In this document: in pieces, positions 25,892 through 35,250 of the stretch
Numbering within the stretch: the first letter of the stretch is position 1
Layout of the letters: every line of letters begins with the position of its first letter
Origin: Bacillota bacterium
Lineage (GTDB): Bacteria > Bacillota > Clostridia > Lachnospirales > Lachnospiraceae
Direction of reading: 5' to 3'
Assembly (NCBI GenBank): GCA_023421075.1
Contig: JAEZUM010000019.1
Coordinates: 19,683-83,682, forward strand
DNA: 64,000 nt
Notes under the pieces: generated by a model
Told to the model about the DNA's origin: nothing
The model's database searches: none
The model's input: the letters and a program-made list of their open reading frames with translations, nothing else
Position numbers and translations under genes: made by a program

Positions 25892-27601
25892 GTGAAAAAA
25901 TCGTTTGTAAATGAAATATTGATCTTACTGGTGATGTTAACGGGATTACTTACCGGTATTCTGGGAATATTCCTCGCCTCCTCGTATAATATTCTGGAAA
26001 AGGAGATTAAGGAATCCTCCGAGGCATTCTTAAAAATCTACAGTAATGAATTTACAAATAACATAGATGAGATGGACAATCTTCTCAAAAGCATCACAAC
26101 ACAGGGAGAAGATCTCGCTCAGATTAAAAGCGGCGACGGTAATAAGAGAGCACTAGCCTCGATCTCTCTTTCCAAATATCTTCAGGATCTCCTATCCGGT
26201 AGGGATATTGCAGATGTCATCGTGGTTTATGATAGCAATTACGGAGTGTGTTTGGATGCGATCACCAATGGATTTAATTTTAAAAAGAAGAATATGCTTC
26301 GTGATTTTACCGGTAAGGCCATCGAGAACGATGAGATAGAAAATTATGAATGGAATTTTCTAAATCTCGAGCATGAGACCTATCTTTATAAGATGCTGAT
26401 TACCAATACCAGGTCCATTGCAATTTATATACGGACCGGTAGACTACTTCGAACGTTATCCACAGAAGAAAACGGAAACCGATCCATCGTATTGGTCAAT
26501 AAAGAGGGGATAATCGGTAAGCTGTGGGGAAATGAGACAAAGGACATTAAGGTTGGATCAAATATTAAGGATATCGCTTCTGAAGATTATTTTAGGGTCA
26601 GTAAAGGTATTGAGGAGGATCAGTTATCTATTTATTGCTATACAAGTAAGAACGGTATTCTATTGCAGACTGACACAAGTATGATTGTTGTGGCAGCGGC
26701 TGCATTTGTTGCTGTGTTCTTCATGCTGTTTATTCTATATTTTACAAGAAAAGAAATTGCGAATCCCATGCAGCATATGATAGGGGATATGGAACGGATT
26801 AAGAACGGAGAATATGAAAGCAGGGTCAGCGGAAGCTTTCATACAAAAGAATTTCTGATGCTTCAGGATGCTACCAACAAAATGGTAGACGAAATTGTAG
26901 GACTTAAAATACAATCCTATGAGAAAAGGATTGAGCTTCAGGATATGGAACTGAAAAGCATCCGCTTGCAGCTTAAGCCACATTTCTTTCTCAATGCACT
27001 GACAACCATCTCCAGCCTGAGCAGTCAGAGCAAAAATGAGCACATAAAGACTTATATTGATGCGTTATCCAGAAATGTCCGATATATGTTCCGAGCCGGA
27101 TTTCATACAGTACCGCTCCGGGAAGAAATCAAGCATGTGAAAAATTATTTTGAGATGCAGGAGCTAAAATATCCGGATTGTATCTTTTATCTGATTGATA
27201 TGCCTCAGGAGCTGGAGGATTGGAAGATTCCACAGATGCTGATTCACACCTTTATCGAAAATGAATTCAAATATGCCGTATCCATTGATGATACCTTAAC
27301 AATACTAATTAAGATCAGTAAAAAGACCTATCAGGAGCAGGAAATGCTGTTGATTGAGATAGAGGATGACGGAAAGGGTTACCCTGAGGAAGTACTAGAC
27401 TATATGAATGGTCGGACAGAAATGAACCAGACTAAGGGAACCAGACTTGGGTTGTGGAGTATCAAACGGATGATGGAACTTATGTATGAACGGAAGGATC
27501 TTGTTATCCTGGAAAATGTTCAGCCTCATGGATGTCTTAATCGGATTTATATTCCGATCAAGGCCAAGCATGAATTAGTGGATGAAGCAACCGCTCAATA
27601 A
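25892..27601 (+). CDS. YesM-type sensor histidine kinase
   Basis: A 569-residue membrane kinase starting with GTG at 25892. It has a membrane helix at about 10-30, an extracytoplasmic sensor region to about 262, a second helix at about 265-288, a HAMP region (ANPMQHMIGDMERIKNGEYESRV), then the His_kinase domain with LQLKPHFFLNALTTI containing the phospho-acceptor His, and a HATPase domain (PQMLIHTFIENEFKYAV, then IEDDGKGYPEEV and GTRLGLWSIKRMM). YesM kinases sense carbohydrates or binding proteins and phosphorylate a YesN partner, here encoded 63 bp downstream. It heads the first sugar-uptake locus. Confidence 0.93.
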   Translation: MKKSFVNEILILLVMLTGLLTGILGIFLASSYNILEKEIKESSEAFLKIYSNEFTNNIDEMDNLLKSITTQGEDLAQIKSGDGNKRALASISLSKYLQDLLSGRDIADVIVVYDSNYGVCLDAITNGFNFKKKNMLRDFTGKAIENDEIENYEWNFLNLEHETYLYKMLITNTRSIAIYIRTGRLLRTLSTEENGNRSIVLVNKEGIIGKLWGNETKDIKVGSNIKDIASEDYFRVSKGIEEDQLSIYCYTSKNGILLQTDTSMIVVAAAAFVAVFFMLFILYFTRKEIANPMQHMIGDMERIKNGEYESRVSGSFHTKEFLMLQDATNKMVDEIVGLKIQSYEKRIELQDMELKSIRLQLKPHFFLNALTTISSLSSQSKNEHIKTYIDALSRNVRYMFRAGFHTVPLREEIKHVKNYFEMQELKYPDCIFYLIDMPQELEDWKIPQMLIHTFIENEFKYAVSIDDTLTILIKISKKTYQEQEMLLIEIEDDGKGYPEEVLDYMNGRTEMNQTKGTRLGLWSIKRMMELMYERKDLVILENVQPHGCLNRIYIPIKAKHELVDEATAQ

Positions 27602-27664
27602 TAAATAATGAAAATGAGTAAAAAAAGAGATGGTTTACACCGGTAAAAGAGGAACGAGGTAGTT

Positions 27665-29242
27665 ATGATAAATGTATTGATTGTAGATGATGATATTGCT
27701 ACCGTAGAGGTAATCAGAGCCTCTATCGATTGGGAAGAGCTGGGGGTTCATTCTGTGCACACTGCATATAACGTGGCAAATGCCAAAAAAATACTCACAG
27801 ACCAAAAGGTTGACATTATTATCAGTGATATAGAGATGCCACAGGAGACAGGTCTGGATCTCTTAAAATGGGTCAGAGAAGAGAAGGTGGAGTGTGAATT
27901 TCTGCTACTAACCTGTCATGAGAAGTTCTCCTATGCTACCGATGCCATTCATTTTGAGGCTGCTGCATACCTGACGAAGCCCTTTGATCTGTCTATCATG
28001 GAGCTGAATCTGCAGAAAATTATCAACAAGCTTCGACAGAAGCGTGATCTTCAAAAGAATAGTGAATACGGGGAATGGATGGAGAAAAATCTTCGGTTTA
28101 TGAAGCTGGATTTCTGGAAGGATGTATTAGAGGGAGAGATTACAGGCTCTCGAATCGGAACGGAAATAAGCAGCAGACATCTGGACATCAGTGAGGACAA
28201 GGGGTACTGCCTGGTATATGTAAAGCTAAGTAATATGGATAGTGATACAGAGCGATATGGACGGTCTGTTCTTGAATTTGTATTGGAAGAGTTTCAATCT
28301 GAGATTCTGACCGGACGAGTGGTGAATGAGAGTGTTGTTAAATTTCATACAGAGGATAGCTTAAGCTATATCACAGTTTGTGATGAGAAGAATAAGGGTA
28401 GTCTGAAGGAGCGATGTGAAAAACTGCTTGAGACCTGCAAAGGGTATTTCAAAGCTTCCATTACCTGCTGTATCAGTAATGCATATTCGATACAGGAGCT
28501 GCCTGCGATCAGAAGAAAATTAGCGAAGCTGTTTGACTATAATGTCGGAACCTCCAGCAAGACCTTTCATGAGGATGAGGTAGAGCTGACATCCAATAGT
28601 GAGATCCAGATTCTTGACCTGGAGAAGCTGGTGAACTTCGTTGAGAATAAGGACCGGGCGAGAATTCTGAATTATCTGAAGCAGGTATTTGACGAGCTGT
28701 CTAATTATAAAAAGTTAAATCGTCATTCACTCTATTTGATGAAGCAGGAGATCATGCAGGTAGTTTATGCTGATTTGATGAAGCAGGGAATACAGGCTAC
28801 CAGATTGTTCTACGACGAGATCTCGATAAAATTGGCGGATCATGCCATCAATTCCACGGTGGATATGATTCGTTGGGTTAATTATCTGCTGGAGAAGACC
28901 TTCGAATACGAGGAAGAGGTCGCTAAGTCAGCAACGATTATTGAGAAGATTAATAAATATGTTCAGGAACACTATATGGAGGATATCGGACGAAACGAGA
29001 TCTCAGCGGAGTTCTACCTGACACCGGAATATCTGGCCAAGCTTTATAAGAAAAAGACAGGAATTAACCTGAAGGATTATATTAATGAATATCGCATTGA
29101 GAGAGCCAAGGAATTACTTCGGGCAGGGGAACAAAATATCAGTAAAATAGCAGAAAGCGTGGGCTTTGATAATTTCACTTATTTTTCTACCCTGTTTAAG
29201 AAGATAACCGGAGTATCCCCCAAGGAATACAAGAAGAATTAA
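27665..29242 (+). CDS. YesN-type response regulator with AraC output domain
   Basis: A 525-residue regulator. Receiver domain at 1-120 with phospho-acceptor Asp55 in IIISDIEMP and the Lys in AYLTKPFDLS; a long linker at about 140-420; and an AraC-type double helix-turn-helix at about 425-525 (ISAEFYLTPEYLAKLYKKKTGI, then ISKIAESVGFDNFTYFSTLFKKITGVSPKEY). When phosphorylated by the upstream YesM kinase it should activate the lipoprotein and permease genes that follow. The two hairpins after its stop codon separate it from them. Confidence 0.94.
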   Translation: MINVLIVDDDIATVEVIRASIDWEELGVHSVHTAYNVANAKKILTDQKVDIIISDIEMPQETGLDLLKWVREEKVECEFLLLTCHEKFSYATDAIHFEAAAYLTKPFDLSIMELNLQKIINKLRQKRDLQKNSEYGEWMEKNLRFMKLDFWKDVLEGEITGSRIGTEISSRHLDISEDKGYCLVYVKLSNMDSDTERYGRSVLEFVLEEFQSEILTGRVVNESVVKFHTEDSLSYITVCDEKNKGSLKERCEKLLETCKGYFKASITCCISNAYSIQELPAIRRKLAKLFDYNVGTSSKTFHEDEVELTSNSEIQILDLEKLVNFVENKDRARILNYLKQVFDELSNYKKLNRHSLYLMKQEIMQVVYADLMKQGIQATRLFYDEISIKLADHAINSTVDMIRWVNYLLEKTFEYEEEVAKSATIIEKINKYVQEHYMEDIGRNEISAEFYLTPEYLAKLYKKKTGINLKDYINEYRIERAKELLRAGEQNISKIAESVGFDNFTYFSTLFKKITGVSPKEYKKN

Positions 29243-29264
29243 TGAGCATCCCTACCCTTTGAAT

Positions 29265-29329
29265 TAGTTTGTGCCGAGGAAGACGCAGGCACAAACTATT
29301 GTATGTGAAAATGGCTTTCTGTTTTCACA
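29265..29329. terminator. Two consecutive hairpins between regulator and transporter genes
   Basis: TAGTTTGTGCC (29265-29275) pairs with GGCACAAACTA (29288-29298); then TGTGAAAA (29304-29311) pairs with TTTTCACA (29322-29329). They probably terminate the yesMN-type transcript; T-tracts are weak, so partial read-through is possible. Confidence 0.55.
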
Positions 29330-29425
29330 TTATTGTGCCTAAAATTGAAAAAGTAAAGCTTGTTTTTTAAAGAGAATAAATTACCGAATTGATATACTTT
29401 ACTTATCAAAAGGGAGGTAATAAAC

Positions 29426-30961
29426 ATGAAATTAATGAAAAAAATATTGGTAGTTTTATTGACCGCTTCGATGGTGATCGGATTGAGCGCTTGCAGTAAC
29501 AAGGCGCCTGAGCAAAAAGGTGACACCACAGATCCTACCGCAGTACCGGAGAAGAAGATCGAAAAAATAGTATATTCCTATGCTACCTTCAATAATATTC
29601 CGGATGAAGAGACCCTTGGAACGGTAGAGGAAGCAATCAACCAGATTACAAGAGAGAAGATCGGAGTAGAGGTGGAGCTGAAGCCCATAGCGATCTTTGA
29701 ATACTCCTCCAATGTCAGCCTTGCATTACAGGGTGGAGATCAAATTGATTTATTTGAATCACTGGGTGATTTTAATAACGCAGTATCCAGCGAGATGGCT
29801 TACGATCTGACGGACCTGGTGGACACTTATGCTCCGGAGACAAAAGCGCTCCTGGGACAGGAATTACTGGATGCCTGCGTTAAGGACGGAAAGCTTTATG
29901 GTATTCCCACCTACAAGCCTTATGCGCTTACACCAATGGTTATCTATAAGCAAGAGATTGCAGATGAGCTTGGAATTGACATGACCCAGGTCAAGAGTAT
30001 CTATGATCTTACCGATGTATTAAGAACCGTTAAGGCAGCTTATCCTGACATGACACCTCTTGTTCCGGTTTCAACCGGTTCCTCCGGTGTAAGTATGTGT
30101 ATCCCGAAGGTGGATTACTTAACCGATGATTACTTTAGTCCTAAGGGCGTAATCATGGGGGATGATATGACCGTAATTGATTATTATGGAACAGCAGAGT
30201 TTGCTGACATTACTAACCTTACAAGAACCTGGTATAACGAAGGCTTAATTCTGCAGGATGCAGCTACAACCACCAGCACTTCCACCGAGCTTATGTCGGC
30301 AGATAATAGCTTCTGTTATGTAGCCGCCTACAGCTATCCCCCGGCAGACACCGCCGCATCCTTAGAGGCACAGGTTGGTGGTATTGATCTTGGAGCAGTA
30401 CAGATCGGTGAGGCTTATCTGGATACTACCTCTGTAAATGCCTTGTCCTGGATGGTTTCCTCCACATCAAAGGCTCCTGAAGCAGCACTTAAATTCCTGA
30501 ATCTGACCTTTACCGATCCGGAAGTCATCAATCTTCTTATCTATGGAATTAAGGATAGAGATTATGTTATGGATGCAGAAGGTTATGTGTCCTACCCTCA
30601 GGGAATGGATGCAACCACAGTTCCTTATACAGCACAGTTAAGCTGCGGTACCTTAGGTAATTTCTTCCTGATGCACCCCATGGTAGGAACCAGTAAGGAA
30701 TCCCTGGTATGGGAAGAAGAGCAGAACGAGAAGGCAGCGAAATCACCTGCAATGGGCTTTACCTTTGACTCCAGTGAGGTTGGAACGGAATATGCGGGAG
30801 TAATTAATGTAATACAACAATATTTACCCGGTTTACTTTGCGGTAGTGTTGACCCTGTTACAGCAATCCCTGAATTTAGAGATAAGCTGACCGTAGCCGG
30901 ATTGGATCGTATTATTGCGGCAAAACAAAAACAATTGGATGAGTGGCTGGCGCAAAAATAA
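29426..30961 (+). CDS. ABC transporter solute-binding lipoprotein
   Basis: A 511-residue lipoprotein with signal MKLMKKILVVLLTASMVIG and lipobox LSAC (Cys23). The body is an extracellular sugar-binding protein, and the C terminus (AGVINVIQQYLPGLLCGSVD, then KQKQLDEWL) matches the DUF3502 domain of LipO/YtcQ-type binding proteins. It should capture an oligosaccharide or related compound and deliver it to the two permeases that follow. An AGGGAGGT site precedes the ATG. Confidence 0.92.
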   Translation: MKLMKKILVVLLTASMVIGLSACSNKAPEQKGDTTDPTAVPEKKIEKIVYSYATFNNIPDEETLGTVEEAINQITREKIGVEVELKPIAIFEYSSNVSLALQGGDQIDLFESLGDFNNAVSSEMAYDLTDLVDTYAPETKALLGQELLDACVKDGKLYGIPTYKPYALTPMVIYKQEIADELGIDMTQVKSIYDLTDVLRTVKAAYPDMTPLVPVSTGSSGVSMCIPKVDYLTDDYFSPKGVIMGDDMTVIDYYGTAEFADITNLTRTWYNEGLILQDAATTTSTSTELMSADNSFCYVAAYSYPPADTAASLEAQVGGIDLGAVQIGEAYLDTTSVNALSWMVSSTSKAPEAALKFLNLTFTDPEVINLLIYGIKDRDYVMDAEGYVSYPQGMDATTVPYTAQLSCGTLGNFFLMHPMVGTSKESLVWEEEQNEKAAKSPAMGFTFDSSEVGTEYAGVINVIQQYLPGLLCGSVDPVTAIPEFRDKLTVAGLDRIIAAKQKQLDEWLAQK

Positions 30962-30974
30962 AGTGGAGATAAGA

Positions 30975-31901
30975 ATGAAGAATATAAGAAATAAGAAAAA
31001 TCGGGGACTGACCAAAAGCGGTCCCCTTCTCCTAATCGCACTACCCGGGATTATATATCTGTTCATTAATAACTATATTCCAATGTTCGGCGTTTTTCTG
31101 GCCTTTAAGGATTATAGCTATCGAAAAGGGATTTTCGGGAGTGACTGGAATGGGTTGAAAAACTTTGAATATTTATTTAAGCAGGATGCTTTTACGATAA
31201 TAAGAAATACCTTACTTTATAATGCGGCCTTTATTATCGTAGGAACCATAGCGGCGATACTGGTAGCAATATTGATGTGTGAATTGGGGGAGAGAACCCG
31301 CGTAAAATTCTTTCAGTCCTCCCTTCTTCTCCCGAACTTATTGTCATGGGTAGTCATCAGCTTTATAGGCTTTGCATTTCTGAATTCCGATACCGGCTTC
31401 ATCAATAATACAATTATCAAATTCTTCGGAGGAAAAGCAATCACCTGGTATACTACTCCAAAATATTGGCCGATTATACTGCTTATCGTGTATCTCTGGA
31501 AAACTGTCGGTTATAGCAGCATTATCTACATGGCAAGCATCTCCGGTATCGATAAAAGTATCTTTGAGGCATCGAAAATTGATGGTGCTACGAAGCTGAA
31601 GCAAATCAGACATGTTACACTGCCTTTATTAAAGCCAACGGTAGTAATCCTGACATTAATGGCGGTAGGCAGAATATTCTATTCTGATTTCGGATTGTTC
31701 TATCAGGTTCCTATGAATTCCGGTGCCTTATATGATGTGACACAAACGATTGATACTTATGTATATCATGGCCTAATGGAATTGAATAATATCGGTATGT
31801 CAGCAGCAGCCGGTCTATATCAATCCGTTATCGGCTTCATTCTTGTTATGGCGGCGAATGCTTTCGTTCGAAAAGTCGATCATGAGAATGCATTATTCTA
31901 G
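30975..31901 (+). CDS. ABC sugar transporter permease (LplB-type)
   Basis: A 308-residue polytopic permease of the CUT1-type oligosaccharide group. It has about six membrane helices, the early IPMFGVFLAFKDYSYRKGIFG motif, and the EAA loop FEASKIDGATKLKQIRHVTLP that docks the ATPase. The ATG at 30975 has GGAG 8 bases upstream; an earlier frame start overlaps the lipoprotein gene. It pairs with the next permease. No ATPase gene is nearby. Confidence 0.93.
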   Translation: MKNIRNKKNRGLTKSGPLLLIALPGIIYLFINNYIPMFGVFLAFKDYSYRKGIFGSDWNGLKNFEYLFKQDAFTIIRNTLLYNAAFIIVGTIAAILVAILMCELGERTRVKFFQSSLLLPNLLSWVVISFIGFAFLNSDTGFINNTIIKFFGGKAITWYTTPKYWPIILLIVYLWKTVGYSSIIYMASISGIDKSIFEASKIDGATKLKQIRHVTLPLLKPTVVILTLMAVGRIFYSDFGLFYQVPMNSGALYDVTQTIDTYVYHGLMELNNIGMSAAAGLYQSVIGFILVMAANAFVRKVDHENALF

Positions 31902-31918
31902 GAGGGAGGATGATTAGA

Positions 31919-32800
31919 ATGACAGATGAAAAGAGATTTAGAGTGGTTGCCAGTGTACTTCTTGCTATTTTTGCAGTCGTTGCGCTGCTTCCAATCATTT
32001 TAATAGTAATTGCCTCCGTGACAGAAGAAAAGACTTTATTGTCCAACGGATACTCTTATTTCCCGAAAGCCTTCAGTCTTGATGCATATTATTATATGAT
32101 TAAGCAGGGAGTAACCATTCTCCGTGCGTATGGTGTCACAGTCAGTGTAACGTTGATCGGAACGGTAACCAGTGTAATCATCACCACGATGCTGGCGTAT
32201 CCGATGTCGAGAACGAATTTTAAATATAGAAATATCCTTTCCTTCTTTGTGTTTTTCACAATGCTGTTTAATGGTGGTATTGTTTCCTCGTATATTATGT
32301 GGTCTAACATATTTCATATTAAGAATACTCTTTGGGCACTGATTATGCCGGGGTTTCTGGTAACTGCCTTCAACGTATTCTTAGTTCGAAATTATTATTC
32401 GAATAATGTTCCGGAAGCCTTAATTGAGTCCGCTCAGATTGACGGAGCAACGGAGATACGTATCTTCTGGAAGATCATCGTACCGCTGTCGGTGCCGACA
32501 GTTGCCACTATCAGCTTATTTACCGCATTGTTATACTGGAATGACTGGGTGAATGGTCTCTATTATATTACCGATTCCAAATATTTTGGTATACAGAATC
32601 TGTTGATTAAGATTATGAATAATGTTCAATTCCTAAAATCCGGTTCCTCAAATCTATTAGGAGTGGGTAATATAGAATTGCCCGGTACCTCGGTCAGAAT
32701 GGCAATGGCAGTTATCGGAATACTGCCGATAATCATTATATATCCTTTTATACAGAAGTATTTTATCAAGGGTGTAATCGTCGGGGCTGTAAAGGGCTAA
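31919..32800 (+). CDS. ABC sugar transporter permease (YtcP-type)
   Basis: Second permease of the heterodimer, about 293 residues, with six membrane helices and the EAA loop ALIESAQIDGATEIRIFWKII. The C terminus IQKYFIKGVIVGAVKG is typical of the family. Two starts are possible: ATG at 31910, directly against GGAGGGAGG, and ATG at 31919 with a 9-base spacing, which I prefer. Confidence 0.93.
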   Translation: MTDEKRFRVVASVLLAIFAVVALLPIILIVIASVTEEKTLLSNGYSYFPKAFSLDAYYYMIKQGVTILRAYGVTVSVTLIGTVTSVIITTMLAYPMSRTNFKYRNILSFFVFFTMLFNGGIVSSYIMWSNIFHIKNTLWALIMPGFLVTAFNVFLVRNYYSNNVPEALIESAQIDGATEIRIFWKIIVPLSVPTVATISLFTALLYWNDWVNGLYYITDSKYFGIQNLLIKIMNNVQFLKSGSSNLLGVGNIELPGTSVRMAMAVIGILPIIIIYPFIQKYFIKGVIVGAVKG

Positions 32801-32808
32801 TAGTTAGT

Positions 32809-32899
32809 GCTGTTGCAAAATGTTATATAGATCGAAAGGTAAGAAAAACATGTATCCCTCACCTTCAGACTACTATAACGATTTGCAACAGCCCTTTTT
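32809..32899. terminator. Long imperfect hairpin with T-tract
   Basis: GCTGTTGCAAA (32809-32819) pairs with TTTGCAACAGC at 32882-32892 and the stem continues imperfectly through GTTATA to an inner partial stem, followed by TTTTT. Total span is near 84 bases. It probably terminates after the permeases, but the extended inverted repeat also resembles a degenerate MITE-like element. Confidence 0.6.
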
Positions 32900-32955
32900 A
32901 CAAAGAATAAAGAATGCAGCGCTGATTACAAAGAAGCTGCAGTAGGGAGGTTAGT

Positions 32956-33372
32956 ATGACTTTAGAGGCGGAAATGATATTAAAGCTCTATGTTCAATGT
33001 GAGAGTACGATGGAGGTGCGTAATGACGGAGCCGGCTATCTTAGAGTAATCCCGATTGTTGGCGGAACTTTTGAGGGAGTGATACGCGGTGAGGTCGTAT
33101 CCGGCGGTGCAGACTGGAATACCACGCGGGATAATGGAGTGGCACATGTATTTGCGAAATATCTTTTGAAGACGGAGGACGGGGAATACATTGCCATTGA
33201 AAATGAAGGCAAAATCCGATTCGAAGAACAAAGCAATATTAAAACCACCCCGAGCTTCCAGACCGATACAGCCGGAAAATATGCCTGGTTGAACTCCGGT
33301 GTCTATGTTGGATCCCTCGAAGCCGGCAAGAAAGAAAATCAAGTAGAGATTACGATCTATAAGCTGAGCTAA
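32956..33372 (+). CDS. DUF3237 (UPF0311) family protein
   Basis: A 138-residue protein matching the DUF3237 beta-barrel family: GAGYLRVIPIVGGTFEGVI, the GGADW segment, then VFAKYLLKTEDGEYIAIENEG. Its function is not established; some members lie in catabolic clusters. The ATG at 32956 follows GGGAGG. It opens a group of three non-transport genes after the first sugar transporter. Confidence 0.82.
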   Translation: MTLEAEMILKLYVQCESTMEVRNDGAGYLRVIPIVGGTFEGVIRGEVVSGGADWNTTRDNGVAHVFAKYLLKTEDGEYIAIENEGKIRFEEQSNIKTTPSFQTDTAGKYAWLNSGVYVGSLEAGKKENQVEITIYKLS

Positions 33373-33403
33373 GAAGCACTCTGATCGTGAAAGGAGAAAT
33401 GAC

Positions 33404-34228
33404 ATGACAGTCCGTGAAGTAATCGATGGTATTATTAAGAAAACAGGAGTAGAGCCTCTGCCCCATGATAAGACCTGTGATCATCTGATGACAGGTAGCT
33501 ACGACATGGTGGTCACGAAAATTGCATCTACCTTTATGGCAACGGTGGACGTGATACGGGAAGCGATCAACATTGGAGCCAACTTGATTATAACCCACGA
33601 GCCTACCTGGTTTACCGGAAGAGATGGAACCGAGTGGCTTGAGAAGGATCCGGTGTATCTGGAGAAAAGAAGATTGATCGAGGAACATAACATCGCGATC
33701 TGGCGCTTCCATGACCACATGCATATGGGTAGGGAGGACGGCATTTACCGAGGCTTTGATCTGGAATTTGGATGGGCTTCTTATAGGATGGAGGTTCCTG
33801 GTGAGTTGGGACATTTCGGTGCTTGTTATCAGCTACCTGTGACAACCCTTGAGGAATTATGCATGTTTTTCAAAGAAAAATTAGGTATGCAGGTAGTTCA
33901 GATTGTAGGTGATCCCAAGATGAAGGTGGAACGGGTCAGTGTTCTTGTCGGTGGTGGCAGCCTGGGGCTGGGAGTGGAAGAGCTTCCCATGAAGCTGATG
34001 CATGAGAACCAACTGGATCTTCTGATCTGCGGAGATATTACCGAGTGGACCATCAGTGCTTATGTCAGGGATGCAGCAGCCATGGGAATGAATAAAGGGA
34101 TGCTGGTTCTGGGACATGAGCGCAGTGAAGAGTGGGGTATGAAGCACTTGGGTAGCTGGATGCAGGATATCACAGGGGATATCGAGGTTCATTTTATCGA
34201 CGCGGGGGAACCTTTCCAATATTTATAA
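33404..34228 (+). CDS. Nif3-like dinuclear metal-centre protein
   Basis: A 274-residue protein with metal-ligand motifs of the Nif3 family: IITHEPTWF near residue 66, HDHMHMG near 105, and GHERSEEWGM near 240. Nif3 proteins are hexameric and bind two metals; the activity is not known in most cases, and the general annotation GTP cyclohydrolase type 2 is not well founded. This version is short and lacks an obvious PII-like insert. Its place between DUF3237 and an esterase gene suggests a catabolic role specific to this locus. Confidence 0.8.
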   Translation: MTVREVIDGIIKKTGVEPLPHDKTCDHLMTGSYDMVVTKIASTFMATVDVIREAINIGANLIITHEPTWFTGRDGTEWLEKDPVYLEKRRLIEEHNIAIWRFHDHMHMGREDGIYRGFDLEFGWASYRMEVPGELGHFGACYQLPVTTLEELCMFFKEKLGMQVVQIVGDPKMKVERVSVLVGGGSLGLGVEELPMKLMHENQLDLLICGDITEWTISAYVRDAAAMGMNKGMLVLGHERSEEWGMKHLGSWMQDITGDIEVHFIDAGEPFQYL

Positions 34229-34308
34229 ACTGTGATAAACTGAAATGGAATGGTCGATACACTTAAAAAGGATATGAAATACAGATTATTTAGAGAGGGA
34301 GAGATAAC

Positions 34309-35103
34309 ATGGCACTATTTCAAGTAGATTTTTATTCGAAGGCACTATCGAAGACAACCTGTTTTCAAGTTATATTACCGAATGATGTTCCTCCGGAGAT
34401 GACAGCAGAGAACGAAAACTATAAACGAAGCATGAAAACCTTATATTTATTACATGGATATTCCGGCTCCAGTAAGGATTGGCTGACGGGTAGCTTAATA
34501 CAGGAATTGGCTTCAAAATATAATATGGCAGTCGTTATGCCCTCAGGGGATAACAGCTTCTATCTGGACGGTAAAGGAACCGGCAAGGCATATTGCCAGT
34601 TTGTCGGCAAGGAATTGGTCGAATATACAAGAAAAACCTTCAATTTATCCACGAATAAGGAGGATACCTTCATCAGCGGTCTATCCATGGGTGGTTTTGG
34701 TGCGATTCACACCGGACTCTATTTTCCGGAAACCTTTGGTAAGATTGTCGGTCTTTCCTCTGCGCTGATTATTCATAATATTGCGAACATTAAAGAAGAT
34801 CATCAGGACTTCATCGCAGACTATTACTACTATGCGTCCACCTTTGGTGCGTTGGACCAGGTGATAGATAGTGTCAATAATCCGGAATATCTAATTCGTA
34901 AGCTGAAGGAGGAGAAGAAGGCAATTCCTCCGATCTATATGGCTTGCGGAACAGAAGATTTTCTGTTGGAGGAAAATAGAGCCTTTCATAAATTCTTAGA
35001 GGCGGAAGAGATCGATGTGACCTATATCGAAAGTCCCGGAATTCATAACTGGGAGTTCTGGAACAGGTATCTGGAGCCCTCAATTCAGTGGTTTTTGGCA
35101 TAA
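34309..35103 (+). CDS. Esterase, alpha/beta-hydrolase (EstA/esterase D type)
   Basis: A 264-residue cytoplasmic hydrolase without signal peptide. It shows LYLLHGYSGSSKDW with the oxyanion region, nucleophile Ser in GLSMGGFGA near residue 127, Asp near the GTEDFLLEENRAF segment and catalytic His in SPGIHNWEFW. It resembles tributyrin esterase and acetyl/feruloyl esterase relatives, so it may remove acyl groups from imported sugars. The substrate is unknown. A GAGAGGGAGAG site precedes the ATG. The unit ends at the terminator at 35169. Confidence 0.87.
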   Translation: MALFQVDFYSKALSKTTCFQVILPNDVPPEMTAENENYKRSMKTLYLLHGYSGSSKDWLTGSLIQELASKYNMAVVMPSGDNSFYLDGKGTGKAYCQFVGKELVEYTRKTFNLSTNKEDTFISGLSMGGFGAIHTGLYFPETFGKIVGLSSALIIHNIANIKEDHQDFIADYYYYASTFGALDQVIDSVNNPEYLIRKLKEEKKAIPPIYMACGTEDFLLEENRAFHKFLEAEEIDVTYIESPGIHNWEFWNRYLEPSIQWFLA

Positions 35104-35168
35104 GGAATCTAGAAGCAATACGATCTAAGAGAGAACCGTAAACGTAATAACGAATAAGGTAACATGTT

Positions 35169-35223
35169 AAAATCACCGCACAAGGAGGACTTCATTGGAA
35201 TTCCCGCCTCATGCGGTGATTTT
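35169..35223. terminator. Bidirectional terminator between esterase and AraC-type genes
   Basis: AAAATCACCGCA pairs with TGCGGTGATTTT (12 bp) around a loop of about 31 bases, with A and T runs making it usable in both directions. Confidence 0.85.
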
Positions 35224-35250
35224 AATACATCAGCATATAGTATCATACGT

